DNA of 64,000 nt from Caenorhabditis elegans (Eukaryota; Nematoda; Chromadorea; Rhabditida; Rhabditidae), in contig NC_003279.8 in assembly GCF_000002985.6 (NCBI RefSeq), positions 14,384,001 through 14,448,000 of the forward strand, written 5' to 3'. The position numbers and the translations under genes were made by a program. Below are positions 51,868-63,205 of this stretch, one piece after another (the first letter of the stretch is position 1; each line of letters starts with the position of its first letter). The notes below the pieces were generated by a model. That model was not told where the DNA came from, ran no database searches, and was given only the letters and a program-made list of their open reading frames with translations.

Positions 51868-52915
51868 ATGGCTGAAAAAAAATTTGGGCAAAAATAAAAA
51901 GTTGTCTAAATTTGTTGAAAACGGGTAATTCATGTATGTTGAATTCAGAAAATCTAGGTTTAACCCATGAAAAACCATTAGAAAGTGGCAAAAATGAGCA
52001 ATTTATGGCAAAAATTCACAACTTTGAAACACATCTAAAATGGGCAATTTTGTAGTTAGAGGACTCAAAATTGATCTGTAAACACTGAAAATTTCCTTTT
52101 TTATAGTATATAGTGGTTTTGAACATTTTTAGAAAAATTATTTTTTGCCCAAAATAAAAAAAAAGGACAGATGGCTGAAAAATCAAAATGGGCAAAAATA
52201 AAAAGTTGTCTAAATTTGTTGAAAACGGGTAATTTATATATGTAGAATTCAGAAAATCTAGGTTTAGTCCGTCAAAAACTATTAAAAAGTGGCAAAAATG
52301 GCCAATTTCTGGCAAAAAATCACAACTTTGAAACTCCTCTAAAATGGGCAATTTTGCAGTAAGAGGACTCAAAATTGATCTGTAAACACTGAAAAATTGC
52401 CCCTTTTCAGAATATAGTGGCCTTGAACATTTTCAGGACAATTATTTTTTTGCCCAAAATAAAAAAAAGGACAGTCATTAGATGGCTGAAAAATCAAAAC
52501 GGGCAAAAATAAAAAGTTGTCTAAATTTGTTGAAAACGGGTAATTTATATATGTAGAATTCAGAAAATCTAGGTTTAGTCCGTCAAAAACTATTAAAAAG
52601 TGGCAAAAATGGCCAATTTCTGGCAAAAAATCACAACTTTGAAACTCCTCTAAAATGGGCAATTTTGCAGTAAGAGGACTCAAAATTGATCTGTAAACAC
52701 TGAAAAATTGCCCCTTTTCAGAATATAGTGGCCTTGAACATTTTCAGGACAATTATTTTTTTGCCCAAAATAAAAAAAAGGACAGTCATTAGATGGCTGA
52801 AAAATCAAAACGGGCAAAAATAAAAAGTTGTCTAAATTTGTTGAAAACGGGTAATTTATATATGTAGAATTCAGAAAATCTAGGTTTAACCCATCAAAAA
52901 CTATTACAAGAACCG
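51868..52915. repeat. 311-bp tandem repeat, about 3.3 copies
   Basis: ATGGCTGAAAAA occurs at 51868, 52171, 52482 and 52793. The last two intervals are both 311 bp and the copies there are almost identical; the first interval is 303 bp and more diverged. Repeated minus-strand open frames of about 100 codons are products of the repeat. A diverged inverse copy lies at 55060-55290. Confidence 0.85.
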
Positions 52916-53040
52916 ACTAATTTATTTTTTAAAAAATTGAGCGCGAAAAATGCGGGGAAAACCTGTAATTTTGTGTGCTGGTGGGAATCGGGGTAAGAAA
53001 AAAAGTACAAATCAATAAATATATACAAAAAAAAATGGAT

Positions 53041-56000
53041 TCACCATTTGATAAGGCGAACAAGCTTGTTTTTGGGGAAATTTCGAATGAAATACTTTCG
53101 CATCTCATTGAAAGCCAACAGGTAGAGACCGACGATTGGAGCAATTGCCCAGACATGTGCTGGTGGAGTATGTATGTCCATTATATATTGGAAGACCGGT
53201 GTGTACACGAACATGAACAGGAGTAGGATCTGGAAGATTTTGGGCTTTGAGCTACTTTCGAATGGCAAATTTGAATCGAAAAACCTGATTTCTGAACGCT
53301 ATGAACAGGCAAATTTACAAAATTTTAGATTTGAGATTAAGCCTAAGCTCAAGCCTGAGCCTAAGTCTAAGCCTAAGCCTAAAAGCCTAAGCCTAGGAAT
53401 AAAACCAGAGGCTAAGCCTAAGCCTACACCTAAGCCTAAGCCTTAATCTCAGCCTAAGCCTAAGCCTAAGCCTAAAAGCCTAAGCCTAAGCCTAAGGCTA
53501 AGCCTAAGCCTAAAAGCCTAAGCCTAGGAATAAAACCAGAGGCTAAGCCTAAGCCTACACCTAAGCCTAAGCCTTAATCTCAGCCTAAGCCTAAGCCTAA
53601 GCCTAAAAGCCTAAGCCTAAGCCTAAGGCTAAGCCTAAGCCTAAAAGCCTAAGCCTAGGAATAAAACCAGAGGCTAAGCCTAAGCCTACACCTAAGCCTA
53701 AGCCTTAATCTCAGCCTAAGCCTAAGCCTAAGCCTAAAAGCCTAAGCCTAAGCCTAAGGCTAAGCCTAAGCCTAAAAGCCTAAGCCTAGGAATAAAACCA
53801 GAGGCTAAGCCTAAGCCTACACCTAAGCCTAAGCCTTAATCTCAGCCTAAGCCTAAGCCTAAGCCTAAAAGCCTAAGCCTAAGCCTAAGGCTAAGCCTAA
53901 GCCTAAAAGCCTAAGCCTAGGAATAAAACCAGAGGCTAAGCCTAAGCCTACACCTAAGCCTAAGCCTTAATCTCAGCCTAAGCCTAAGCCTAAGCCTAAA
54001 AGCCTAAGCCTAAGCCTAAGGCTAAGCCTAAGCCTAAAAGCCTAAGCCTAGGAATAAAACCAGAGGCTAAGCCTAAGCCTAAGCCCAAGCTTAAGCCAAA
54101 GCCTAATTCTAAATCTAAACCTAAGCCTAAGCCTAAGCCGAAGTCCAAACCTATGCCTAAATCTAAACTAGGCCTGAGGCTAAGACTAAGCCTAAGCCTA
54201 AGTCCAAGCCTAAGTCTAAGCCGTTGGCCTAAGCCTGAGTCAAGCTTAAACAAGACACTCAGAGAGAACCTATGCCTAATTCTAAGCTAAGCTTATGCCT
54301 AAGTTTGAGCTTAAGCCGAAGTTTAGGCCTAATCCGAAAAACTCACCTCAATGATAACTGCAAAAACGCTGACAATATTAGTCAGACCGTGCCGGAAAAC
54401 GGAAACCCTCCTGGTCGTACAATTGTACAAATGGAAGACTTGTGACATGACTAATGTGATCTGCCATGCCGCGGCAGCCTGCCCCTTTATAAATAACTGC
54501 TGTTGCTCACCAAACGTCAATCCTTGGCTAGTCGTGAAGTTCTTTGCTCCGATCTTCCAGTGGTGTTCGGCAGTGAATAGAATGTCACTGATAGGGATGT
54601 TATGGTACCTGAAGCCTCTCAGAGTTCGGACGATGCACCATGTTCGAAAAAAAACTTACCAATAAACACTAAGATAGGCTGCAATGCACCCGATAGTGAT
54701 ACCGAAGCCTGCGAGGATGTACGCGTAGACAAGAAGACTTTTGGATAGAAGACGGGCGGTTCGAGATCTTGGCGGAGTGTGCATTATGTCGTTTTCGGGT
54801 TGTTCATAGGCTAGGGAGATGGCTGGTGGCATCTCTGAGGCCAGGTCCACGGAGAGGATCTGGAAAATGGAGTTTAGGGTGGATGGGCTTGGAATTTTAG
54901 GCTTAGAAAAATATGAAGTGGGGCTCCTGTCGGAATCCGGTTTTGCGGCTAATGTCAGTTAGAGCTCGGTCTAGAGATTCTTGCTTTTTGGTCAGGCTTT
55001 GTTAAAACCAGATTCTAAAGGTCCGGGGCCTTAATTTCCCTCAGGGGCTTTGTAGATTTTAATAGATCGGCCCATTTTAGAGGAGTTTCAAAATTGTGAG
55101 TTTTTGCCATAAATTGCCCAATTTTGCCACTTTTTAATAGTTTTTGGTAGGTTATACCTAGTTTTTCTGAATTCGGAATAAATGCGTTACCCGTTTTTAA
55201 CAAATTTGTGCAATTTTTAATTTTTGCCCATTTTGATTTTTCGGCCATCTAATCTAAGACTGTCTTTTTTTTGGGCAAAAAATAGTTTTTCTGAAAAGTT
55301 CCAAACCATTAGATCGCCCCTATTGGGCCCGGTCCTAATTTCACTTCTTCCAACTTTAGCCTTGCTCTATTTAAGCTAGGCTTTAGGAGGCCGGGGGGGG
55401 GGGGGGGGGCCTTTTACGTACAGGTAATTCTTATTAGAAGTTGTTTTATTATCTCCGTTGCCGGAAAAAAGTTTTGGTCCGGCTCTGTTAAAACCAGTCA
55501 GACCAGAGGTCCGGGGGCCTTAATTTCCCTCGGGGTGCTTTGTAGATCTCTAATCTGTCTAGACCGGTCGGTGTCAATTAAGCCCGAGAACAGATTTTCA
55601 AGCTTGGCCCAAAAAATATTGACTTATTATTAGATCAGTAGTTGGCTAAACTCGGGCTAACTCTGGCAAAAGTTGGGCAAAATTTTGGCGAAACTTGGAT
55701 TCAGGCTCCACCAATTTTGCCAAACTTTGGCCCAAATTTGAAATGAAACAAGAAAAGTTTCCAAGTTTAGCCAACTTCTGATCCAAGATAACATTTTTTC
55801 GGGCCAAACTTGGACAAGAAACTGCACGAGTACACTCCTGGCCCGGGCGACATCTTGTTTAGACTCTCAGGCCTCAATGTAGTCTGTCTAAATTACCCTC
55901 TTTCTCACAAAACACGTGGTGCCAGGGCTCTGTCCCATTACGGTTTGATCTACAAAAAATGCGGGAATTTTTTGCGCCCAAAAAATGTGATGTTAGCACG

Positions 56001-59000
56001 CACTTAACCATGCAAAATCAGTATGCGTCTTCTCTTCTCCGCGCATTTTTTGTAGATCTACTTAGATCAAGCCAATCACCAACCTGCAATGGCGAGAGCC
56101 CATGTGGAAGCCCTAGCATGAAGCTCATCATGATTGGGAAGACTTCAGGCCACAAGTGAGCAAATGTGTAGGCTAGTGACAATCTGAATTATGTCCTTAT
56201 TTTGAAATTTTCATAGTTCACAAAGATTTCTACTACCTCAAATTATCAAACAGTAGCCTTCCCTCCTCTATTCCCATCACAATCGACGCAAAATTATCAT
56301 CCAGAAGTACAATATCAGCCGTCTGCTTGGCAATGTCACTTCCACTCTGTCCCATAGCAATCCCTACATTGGCATGGGCCAGCACAGGGGTATCATCGAC
56401 TCCGCCACCGGTCACAGCGACAGTCTCACCACGTCTTTGGACTTCTTGCACAATTTCCAGCTTTTGTTCCGTGTTGGTTCTGGAATTTTTCGGATTTTTT
56501 GGAAGTTCCAGACTTCTAGAGACGGAATTTTTGTGTGAAAACTAACCTCGCAAAAACGATATTATGATTCTTGAGCAGTAGATTCCAGTCACTCTTTTTG
56601 TAGTTCTTTAGCTGGTCGCCTGTTACCACCGCCCACGAGTTTTGTGGTTTTTCCACGTCGTTCTGCAAGAAAAATGGATAACTAACACCTTTTAGGCTTA
56701 GACTTGAGCTTGGGATTAGGCTAAAGCTTAGGCTTAGGCTTAGGTTTTGGTTTAGGCATAGGCCTAGGCTTAAGCTTAGGCTTAGGCTCAGGCTCAGGCT
56801 CAGGCTTAGGCTTAGGCTTAGTCTTAGGCTTAAGCTTAAGCTGAGGTTGAATCTTAAGCTTAGGCTTAGGCTTAGACGTAGGCTTAGGCATAGGCTTTGT
56901 CATAGACTTAGGTTTAAGTTTAGGCTTAGGCTCAGGCTTAGGCTTTGTTTCAGGCTCAAACTTAAGCTTAGGCTTAGGCTTAGGCGTAGGCATAGGGTTA
57001 GGCTTGAACCAAGGATTAGGCTCAAGTTTAGGCTTAGCCTGAGGCCATCATAACAAACCCTTTTTTACTTTTTTTATTTGACTTTAAGAAAAATACATTA
57101 CTAACACCTTTTTTGGGCTCAGGCTTAGGCTTAGGCTTAGGCTTAGGCTCATACTTTTTTTTGAGCCCAAGAGTCACAGTTTTGCTTAAATTCTCGAATT
57201 TTGTAAATTTGTCCTGGTCACAGCCTTTTAGCATTTTTTGCCGTTTTTTTAGTGTTGGTTCAGGTACAATTTTGGCACAAAACGTGATAGCTATTGGATA
57301 CTTATCAACCAAAAAATGCTCTATAGAGGTTTGCATTTGAAAATTCAATTTTTTAGTTTTTTTTTTGTATGGTGAAAATATTATTTTTCAAATTTTTTTT
57401 CAACGTGATACCCCAAAAAAAATTATTTTTAATTAAAATTTTTAAAAAAATCCAACGCATGACCTTTTCAACGAGTTGGATTTCGATTTCAAAAACAAAA
57501 AAAAAAACAACTTCAAAAATAAAAATCGATATTTATTTCAGTTTTCTCGCGAGCAACAATGCGACTATTTGTTCTCCTTCGATCTGTATTCTTCGTGACA
57601 CTTTTGGCGGCGAGCTTGAAGTTCATCACACATTCTCAGTTGTGCATCAACTATGAGCCACACGATTTGTGGACTTTTATGGACCAGTGTCAGGAATCGA
57701 TTCAGGCCATTGCTCAGGTTTCCGGGCTGACGGTTAGTTTTTTTTAATTGAGTTTTGTGGGGAATTGCAGGGTGCGGTATGCTGCCTGCTGGGCTACGAA
57801 CGGCGGAAATTACCATTCGGCAAATCGGCAAATTGCCGGTTTGCCAATTTGCGGGAATTTTGCAATTTCGGCAATTTGCCGCTTTGCCGGTTTGCCGATT
57901 TGCCGGAAAATTTTTCAATTCACCGGCTTACCGGAAATTTTTAATTCCGGCAATTTTATCGGTTTGCGGGTTTGCCGGAAATTTTTCATTTTCAGCAAAT
58001 TGCCGATACGCCGGGAATTTTCAATTCCTTCAATTTACCGGTTTACCGATTTGCCGGTTTGCCGGAATTTCGCAAATCAGGCAATCTGCCGATTTGCAGG
58101 AAATTTCAATTCCGGCAGTTTGTCGGTTTGCCGAATTTCCAGAAATGTTAATTTTCGTCAATTTGCCGGTTTGTCGGATATTTTTAATTCCGGCCAAGTG
58201 CCGGTTTTCCGAAAATTTTCGTTTCCGGAATTTTGCCGGTTTGTCGATTTGCCTGAAATTTTAATTCCGGCAATTTTCCGGTTTGAAGAAAATTATTATT
58301 TTCGGCAATTTGTCGGTTTACCGATTTGCCGGAAATGTTTAGTTCCGGCAACTTGCAGATTTGCCGGAAATTTTTAATTCCGGCAATTTACCAGTTTGCC
58401 GGTTCGCCGGAATATTCAATTCCGGCGATTTGCCGATTTGGCGGGAATTTTTAATTCCGGCAATGTGCCGGTTTGCCGGAAATTTCAATTCCGGCAATTT
58501 GCCGATTCGCCGGGAAAAATCTTCTGCCATAGAAGGTAATTTTGCCAATTTTCAGCATAAGCTTATCCCTATTAAATCCACCTACGCATTGGACAAAGCC
58601 GAAGAAATTCTATCATCGGTACCCGAAACTATGCCCCATTTGGAAAATGAAACAATTGTTGGTAGCCATGACTGGTATAGGCTAGATTTGAAGACGGATG
58701 AGCAAATATCGATTAATTCGAAGACTTGTTTTGAGGTGAGTATAAGCTTTTCAGATGTCTGGTACAATGAATTAGGGGTGTCCAAAAAATATAACTTCTT
58801 GAAAATCATAAAATCCATATTAGACTTTGAAAAAAGTCGTCTATCTCCACTGAAAGTCGAAATTTCAAGATTTTTGCGCGGCTGAAATTGAATTTCTAGG
58901 TCTAAAAATGTACCTATCATATTTTTTTTTAATTCTGCAAATAACTACTTTTCGCACTTTATTGCACACACACACACACCAAGCTACTAGTTTCACGCTC

Positions 59001-62000
59001 CGAACAACTGCCTCTTCTCACTACTTTGCACACACCTCAAGCTGCGGAACCCTGAACGTGTCGGCCGCTACCAAATAAGCACCTTTTAGCACTACGTTGC
59101 GCACACACACCAAACTGCGGAACCCCTAACATGTCGGCCGCTCTAAACTATTTTGCATACACACCAAGCTACTTGTTTCACGCCAAGCTGCGGAACCTCG
59201 AAAGTGTCGGCCGCTTCCAAATAACTACCTTTTCACATAATGTTGCGCACACCTCAAGCTGCGGGACCCTGAACGTGTCGGCCGCTACCAAATAAGCACC
59301 TTTTAGCACTACGTTGCGCACACACACCAAACTGCGGAACCCCTAACATGTCGGCCGCTCTAAACTATTTTGCATACACACCAAGCTACTTGTTTCACGC
59401 CAAGCTGCGGAACCTCGAAAGTGTCGGCCGCTTCCAAATAACTACCTTTTCACATAATGTTGCGCACACCTCAAGCTGCGGGACCCTGAACGTGTCGGCC
59501 GCTACCAAATAAGCACCTTCTAGCACTACGTTGCGCACACACACCAAACTGCGGAACCCCTAACATGTCGGCCGCTCTAAACTATTTTGCACACACACCA
59601 AGCTACTTGTTTCACGCCAAGCTGCGGAACCTCGAAAGTGTCGGCCGCTTCCAAACAACTACCTGTCGTACTTCATTGCACACACACACAGCGGCGCGCG
59701 TTTCACTCAGCTGGGAGCCCTAGTACAAAGTCTCAGAAAACCAAAAAATTTCCAGTTCACCATCCACCACATCCTTCAAGACGCGGAGCCCAAGTTTTCC
59801 CATATCATCAGCCCCCTCCGATTGACATTGATTCTTATGGTCACCTCTCTGCTGATTGCTATTCTGGATTTGAGCTCGAGAATGTTCTTGGTCAGGGTCT
59901 CAGTGGTGGGTTTTTATATTTTTTGAAGGACTAAGGCTCAATTATAGGTCCAATGCATTGTGCATACAGTCATGCAGATGGTCATTTGGGGCTCAATTCT
60001 GTTGAATATGGGATGGCATAGGTTTGTAAAAATAACTGAAAACTCTTTTCAAAGTACCCCCTGATTCTAGACGTGTCTGGCAGCAGAATTGGCTAGAATC
60101 TGGTCAGACTATCACCGAGATTCCAGTTTACCCGGAGGAATGGCTCTGTTTTGAGATTTATGCATTTCTGCTTCTCCTGCTTCCGATTTTGGATTGTGTG
60201 CTCTTCGAGCATTTGCGAAAGAAGATTAGAATGATGAATAGTGAAGGAGTGTACAAGTGTATTCAGAAACAATGAACTTCTTCTTCTTCTTCTTCTTGTG
60301 TGTATAAAATGAAATAAAGGATAGTACTTGTGTAGTTTGTAGTCTGGGTAGACACTACAGTTTTGGACTTTTTAGCAAAAATTCTAGAAATTTATGTGTG
60401 TACAGTTTTAGAGCATTCTAGAAAATTCTAGTCCTTTCTAGAACAGGTTTTCAAAATTTTCTCTGTTATCAATTTCGAAATTCGAAAATTTTCGCAAAAA
60501 TTCACATTTGAAATCGTTCTAAGCCTAAGACTAGGCCTAAGCCCAAGCCTAAACCGAAACCTTTGCCTAAGCCTAAGCCTGAGTCTAAGGTCGAGCCTAA
60601 GTCTAAGCCCAAGCATAAGCCTAAGCCAAAGCCTGAGCCTAAAACTAAGCCTAAGCAGAAGCCTGAGCCTAAGCCTAAGCCTAAGTCTAAGCCTAAGACT
60701 AAGCTTAAGCCCGATCATCCCAAGATTTAACTCCTTACCAAATTTGTACTCGACCCGATCAAGCCAATCTGCCTTGCGATCGCCGTCGCCGTCGTCGGAT
60801 GATCCCCGGTGATCATGAACACCTTCACCCCGGCCATCTTACACTGTTCAATAGCAGCTGCCGTTTCAGGACGTGGGGGATCCATAATGGCTGCCATCCC
60901 AAGAAATACTAGGTCTCCGTTGTACTCCTGGCCTGTGAACTTGGTGCTGTCATCGGCGTTGAAGCTTTTTTGAGCAAAGGCGATCACGCGGCGACCCTCG
61001 TTGCCGAGCATCTCCCAGGCGGCCTGAATATATATGGGACATTGTTGAAGTTTTCAGGGAGCTTTATTATTATAATACAAAAGTTATACAAACCTGACAC
61101 TCTGTCCTATAAGTCTCATCGATAGTCTTCAGCTCCTTGCCCTGTCTATAGTTGGAGCACTTGCCCAGGATCACCTCGGGCGCTCCTTTTGTGAAAATCA
61201 TGAATCTCGATTGACCCTGCAAGAGAAATTTTACCGGTTTAAATGAAGCGGATGAAAACTAGGTACACCTCTTCCGGGTTATCGACAAGTTCTGAAGTCA
61301 TCGGAAAGTCGCTGGCCAGGTAGCGCGCCACTACGACCTGGCAGCGACGGATTGAGTTGAAGGGGATCTCGAAGACTGTCTGGAAATAGGGGGGTTCTAT
61401 AGAAAAAGTGGATGTTTGATTCTAAAACTCGGAGTTCTTAGATCAAAGTTAAGACAAACCACGTGGTGCCCCAGAGAGGTCCCATCACGGTTTGATCTAC
61501 AAAAAATGCGGGAATTTTTAACCCATAAATATGTGACGTCAGCACGTTCTTAAAGGTGGAGTGGCGTATGCATTTATAATGATCCAAAACAACCGAATTT
61601 CATAATGCAACACTCCAAAAATTATTAGATTTTTCATAATTTCTGGTCAAAGTTCTGGAAAATCGCCAAAATTTTGAAAAATACGAGTTTTTGAGGAAAT
61701 TTTTCGACCCCTACAATGTTTTAATACAAATAACTTAAACAAAATTAAAACATAAAAATGTCAAAAAAAAATTTTTTTGGCCGAGTAATTGAAACTTATT
61801 GACAGTAAATGAAAAATTTTAAAAAATTTTTTTGAAAAGTTTTATCATGATATTTGGTTATTTTGGGACCAAAGTAGTGGTTTTTAACAAATTCCCCACT
61901 GGCGCTACTCCACCTTTAACCATACGAAATCCGTTTAACCATACGAAACCCGCATTTTTTGTAGATCAACGTAGATCAAGCCGAAATGAGGCGACCCGTG

Positions 62001-62858
62001 ACTTACCTGATATCTCTGCCGGATCCCCTCCACACTGGCACTCAGCTCGACGTATTTAATGAGTGCAACATCACTCGGCACCCCAAAAATATCATTCTTC
62101 TTCGGCTTGACCCGCTTCTTCCCAAGCTCCGTCGGTTCTGTCTCGGAGATCTGATCAGCTTCCTTCATAACTCCACCGGCTTGCCCGGAGACCTGCCCGG
62201 TACGGGTGTCGACGATTGTGAACTTCTTCTTCATATGAGCACTGAGCATTGCTTCCGATGCACTTTTCTGCATGGCCCGCATCGTGGAGACCCTCCGCAT
62301 ACCCCTCCTTACATGCTCAAATTGTCCGTTGTTGCAGACAGACATAACTGTTAGAATGTCGGGAAGCGGCTCTTCTAGACGCTCGGGACACTTCATGGAA
62401 GCTTTCATGACTCGGAGGTGAGGATGCTTGAGATCTACCGCCTGGCCTGTCACAAGCCGGCTATTGAACCAAAGATCTGTGACAACCATCTGATTCATGG
62501 TGAGAGTGCCTGATTTATCGGCACAGATTACGGTGGCGGCTCCGAGCTCGTCTATCAACTCCAGTTTCTTGATTAGAATATTCTTCTGCGCCATACGTCG
62601 CGCAATAATTCTTAGCTGCGACATGACGGTTGCTGGTAGGCCTTGAGGCACATTTGCAACTATAATTACCACGAATCCAACGATAAAATGGTCGAGAACA
62701 TTCTCGAATCTGGCTACAAAGCATCCGATAAAGAATACGACTGTGGCCATTGAGATTGCAACGATTGAAATGAAAGTGGAGAAGTTCTGAAGTTCGGTTT
62801 GAAGGCGGCCAGATGGTGGAGGGATGTGGTGGTGTTGGTTGGCAAGGGCGCCGAGGAC
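53041..62858 (-). CDS. catp-1: CATP-1, Na,K-ATPase alpha-like P-type ATPase (3' part)
   Basis: Exons in transcript order: 62858-62007, 61379-61269, 61216-61094, 61023-60739, 56662-56547, 56479-56237, 56183-56084, 54859-54660, 54608-54347, 53229-53041. Phases fit; 826 residues lie in the window. The N terminus, with M1, M2 and the TGES loop, lies beyond 64000. Visible: M3-M4, the phosphorylation site, nucleotide domain (FTKGAPEVI), MDPPRPE, MITGDHP, the hinge and M5-M10. Compared with standard alpha subunits, four motifs differ: PQGL for PEGL in M4 (62643-62645), DKSGT for DKTGT (62511-62519), TGGGVDDTP for TGDGVNDSP (about 56390-56412) and DLASE for DLGTD in M6. The phosphorylated Asp is kept. 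From memory, CATP-1 was reported to regulate developmental timing independently of its predicted pump function, which fits these changes. Introns hold telomere-like repeats and a nested plus-strand gene. Confidence 0.9.
53335..54330. repeat. Interstitial telomere-like block with 131-bp higher-order repeat
   Basis: About 1 kb of GCCTAA units (TTAGGC on the minus strand) fills the last catp-1 intron. The marker AGGAATAAAACCAGAGGC recurs at 53395, 53526, 53657, 53788, 53919 and 54050, exactly 131 bp apart each time. The outer parts (54080-54330) are more degenerate. Open frames across it encode Lys-Pro repeats and are artefacts. Confidence 0.92.
55060..55290. repeat. Diverged inverse copy of the 311-bp repeat
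   Basis: The words GCCCATTTTAGAGGAGTTTC, GTTACCCGTTTTTAACAAAT and TTTGATTTTTCGGCCATCTA mirror the tandem repeat at 51868-52915. The copy lies in a catp-1 intron together with a repeated GGTCCGGGGCCTTAATTTCC segment (55020 and 55510). Confidence 0.65.
55393..55409. repeat. Poly-G run (17 G)
   Basis: This is an uninterrupted run of 17 G in a catp-1 intron, so it is poly-C in the pre-mRNA. Confidence 0.9.
55912..56070. repeat. GTAGATC palindromic element in a catp-1 intron
   Basis: CACGTGGTGCCAGGGCTCTG and GGTTTGATCTACAAAAAATG form the left arm; CGCATTTTTTGTAGATC forms the right arm. The element ends about 15 bp from the splice donor of exon 56183-56084. Confidence 0.75.
56690..57152. repeat. 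Interstitial telomere-like repeats (TTAGGC)
   Basis: This is a degenerate GGCTTAGGCTTAGG array (56690-57045) with a second small block (57115-57152). Here TTAGGC is on the plus strand, opposite to the block at 53335-54330. It lies inside the long catp-1 intron, upstream of the nested gene. Confidence 0.88.
57559..60275 (+). CDS. Unknown multi-pass membrane protein nested in a catp-1 intron
   Basis: Five coding exons agree in phase: 57559-57732, 58556-58735, 59756-59905, 59948-60021, 60071-60275, giving 260 residues. TTATTTCAG lies 18 bp before the ATG. The N terminus is a signal peptide or first helix ([17 protein letters not shown]). A stretch of about 100 residues with a few Cys follows, including [18 protein letters not shown] and [13 protein letters not shown]. 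Three hydrophobic segments come next ([56 protein letters not shown]), then a short basic tail. I do not recognise the family. The topology suggests an extracellular N-terminal domain with three or four membrane spans. The gene is antisense to catp-1, whose exons lie on both sides. Its introns contain the CCGGCAA repeat and a 217-bp satellite. AATAAA follows the stop at 60313. Confidence 0.78.
57800..58520. repeat. CCGGCAATTTGCCGG repeat block in the nested gene intron
   Basis: The first intron of the nested gene is mostly TTTGCCGGAAATTTTCAATT words, the third large block of the sequence type seen at 1769-2994 and 8258-9125. Overlapping plus-strand open frames of up to about 200 codons are artefacts. 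Confidence 0.8.
58970..59695. repeat. 217-bp higher-order tandem repeat
   Basis: TGTCGGCCGCTCTAAACTAT recurs at 59132, 59349 and 59566, exactly 217 bp apart. Each unit is made of three related parts of about 72 bp (AAGCTGCGGAACC, GTGTCGGCCGCT, GTTGCGCACAC). A separate fragment lies at 63066-63205. It fills intron 2 of the nested gene. Confidence 0.88.
60313..60318 (+). terminator. Poly(A) signal of the nested gene
   Basis: AATAAA lies about 38 bp after the stop codon at 60273-60275, preceded by a CTTCTTCTT run. Confidence 0.65.
60520..60720. repeat. Interstitial telomere-like repeat (GCCTAA)
   Basis: This is a degenerate AAGCCTAAGCCTAAG array. It starts (in catp-1 sense) about 20 bp after the donor of exon 61023-60739. 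On the minus strand it reads TTAGGC. Confidence 0.88.
61462..61982. mobile_element. GTAGATC palindrome split by a TTAA-type element
   Basis: The outer element has CACGTGGTGCCCCAGAGAGG and TTTGATCTACAAAAAATGCG on the left and CCCGCATTTTTTGTAGATCA-like sequence on the right. At the loop word CTTAACCAT it is interrupted by an insert of about 365 bp that begins AGGTGGAGTGGCG and ends CGCTACTCCACCT. TTAA is present at both junctions, as expected for a TTAA target duplication. A tandem CCATACGAAA follows. Confidence 0.85.
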
Positions 62859-63065
62859 CTGGAATAAGGAAAAGTTTTTTTTTATAATGCACATATGTAA
62901 GCCGAACAGTATATTAGGTCAAGTCTTTTGATTTTTTTTCTATTTTTTTCATTTCATCGTGAAACCAAAAAGTTTACATGCCCTGAATTATTAGACAGTT
63001 AGTTAACTACAATCGTGCAATATCAGCTCCAGGTACCCTCTTTTGGTAGCGATAGATATGTATGA

Positions 63066-63205
63066 ATTTTGCATACACACCAAGCTACTTGTTTCACGCC
63101 AAGCTGCGGAAACTCGAAAGTGTCGGCCGCTCCAAACAACTACCTTTTCACACTACGTTGCGCACACCTCAAGCTGCGGAACCCTGAACGTGTCGGCCGC
63201 TGTTT
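63066..63205. repeat. Dispersed fragment of the 217-bp satellite
   Basis: TTTGCATACACACCAAGCTA, CTTGTTTCACGCCAAGCTGC and GTGTCGGCCGCT match the array at 58970-59695, some 3.5 kb away on the other side of four catp-1 exons. A short (AAGT)n run follows. Confidence 0.85.

Noticed and set aside
53174..53446. Lys/Pro-rich open frames over telomere-like blocks (also 56721-56993, 53996-54253 and 60428-60718)
   Set aside because: They are translations of GCCTAA/TTAGGC repeats. Regular peptide repeats here carry no coding evidence.
57748..58548. Plus-strand open frames of about 170-210 codons
   Set aside because: They are the same CCGGCAA repeat inside an intron of the nested gene; only the exons at 57559-57732 and 58556-58735 are real.
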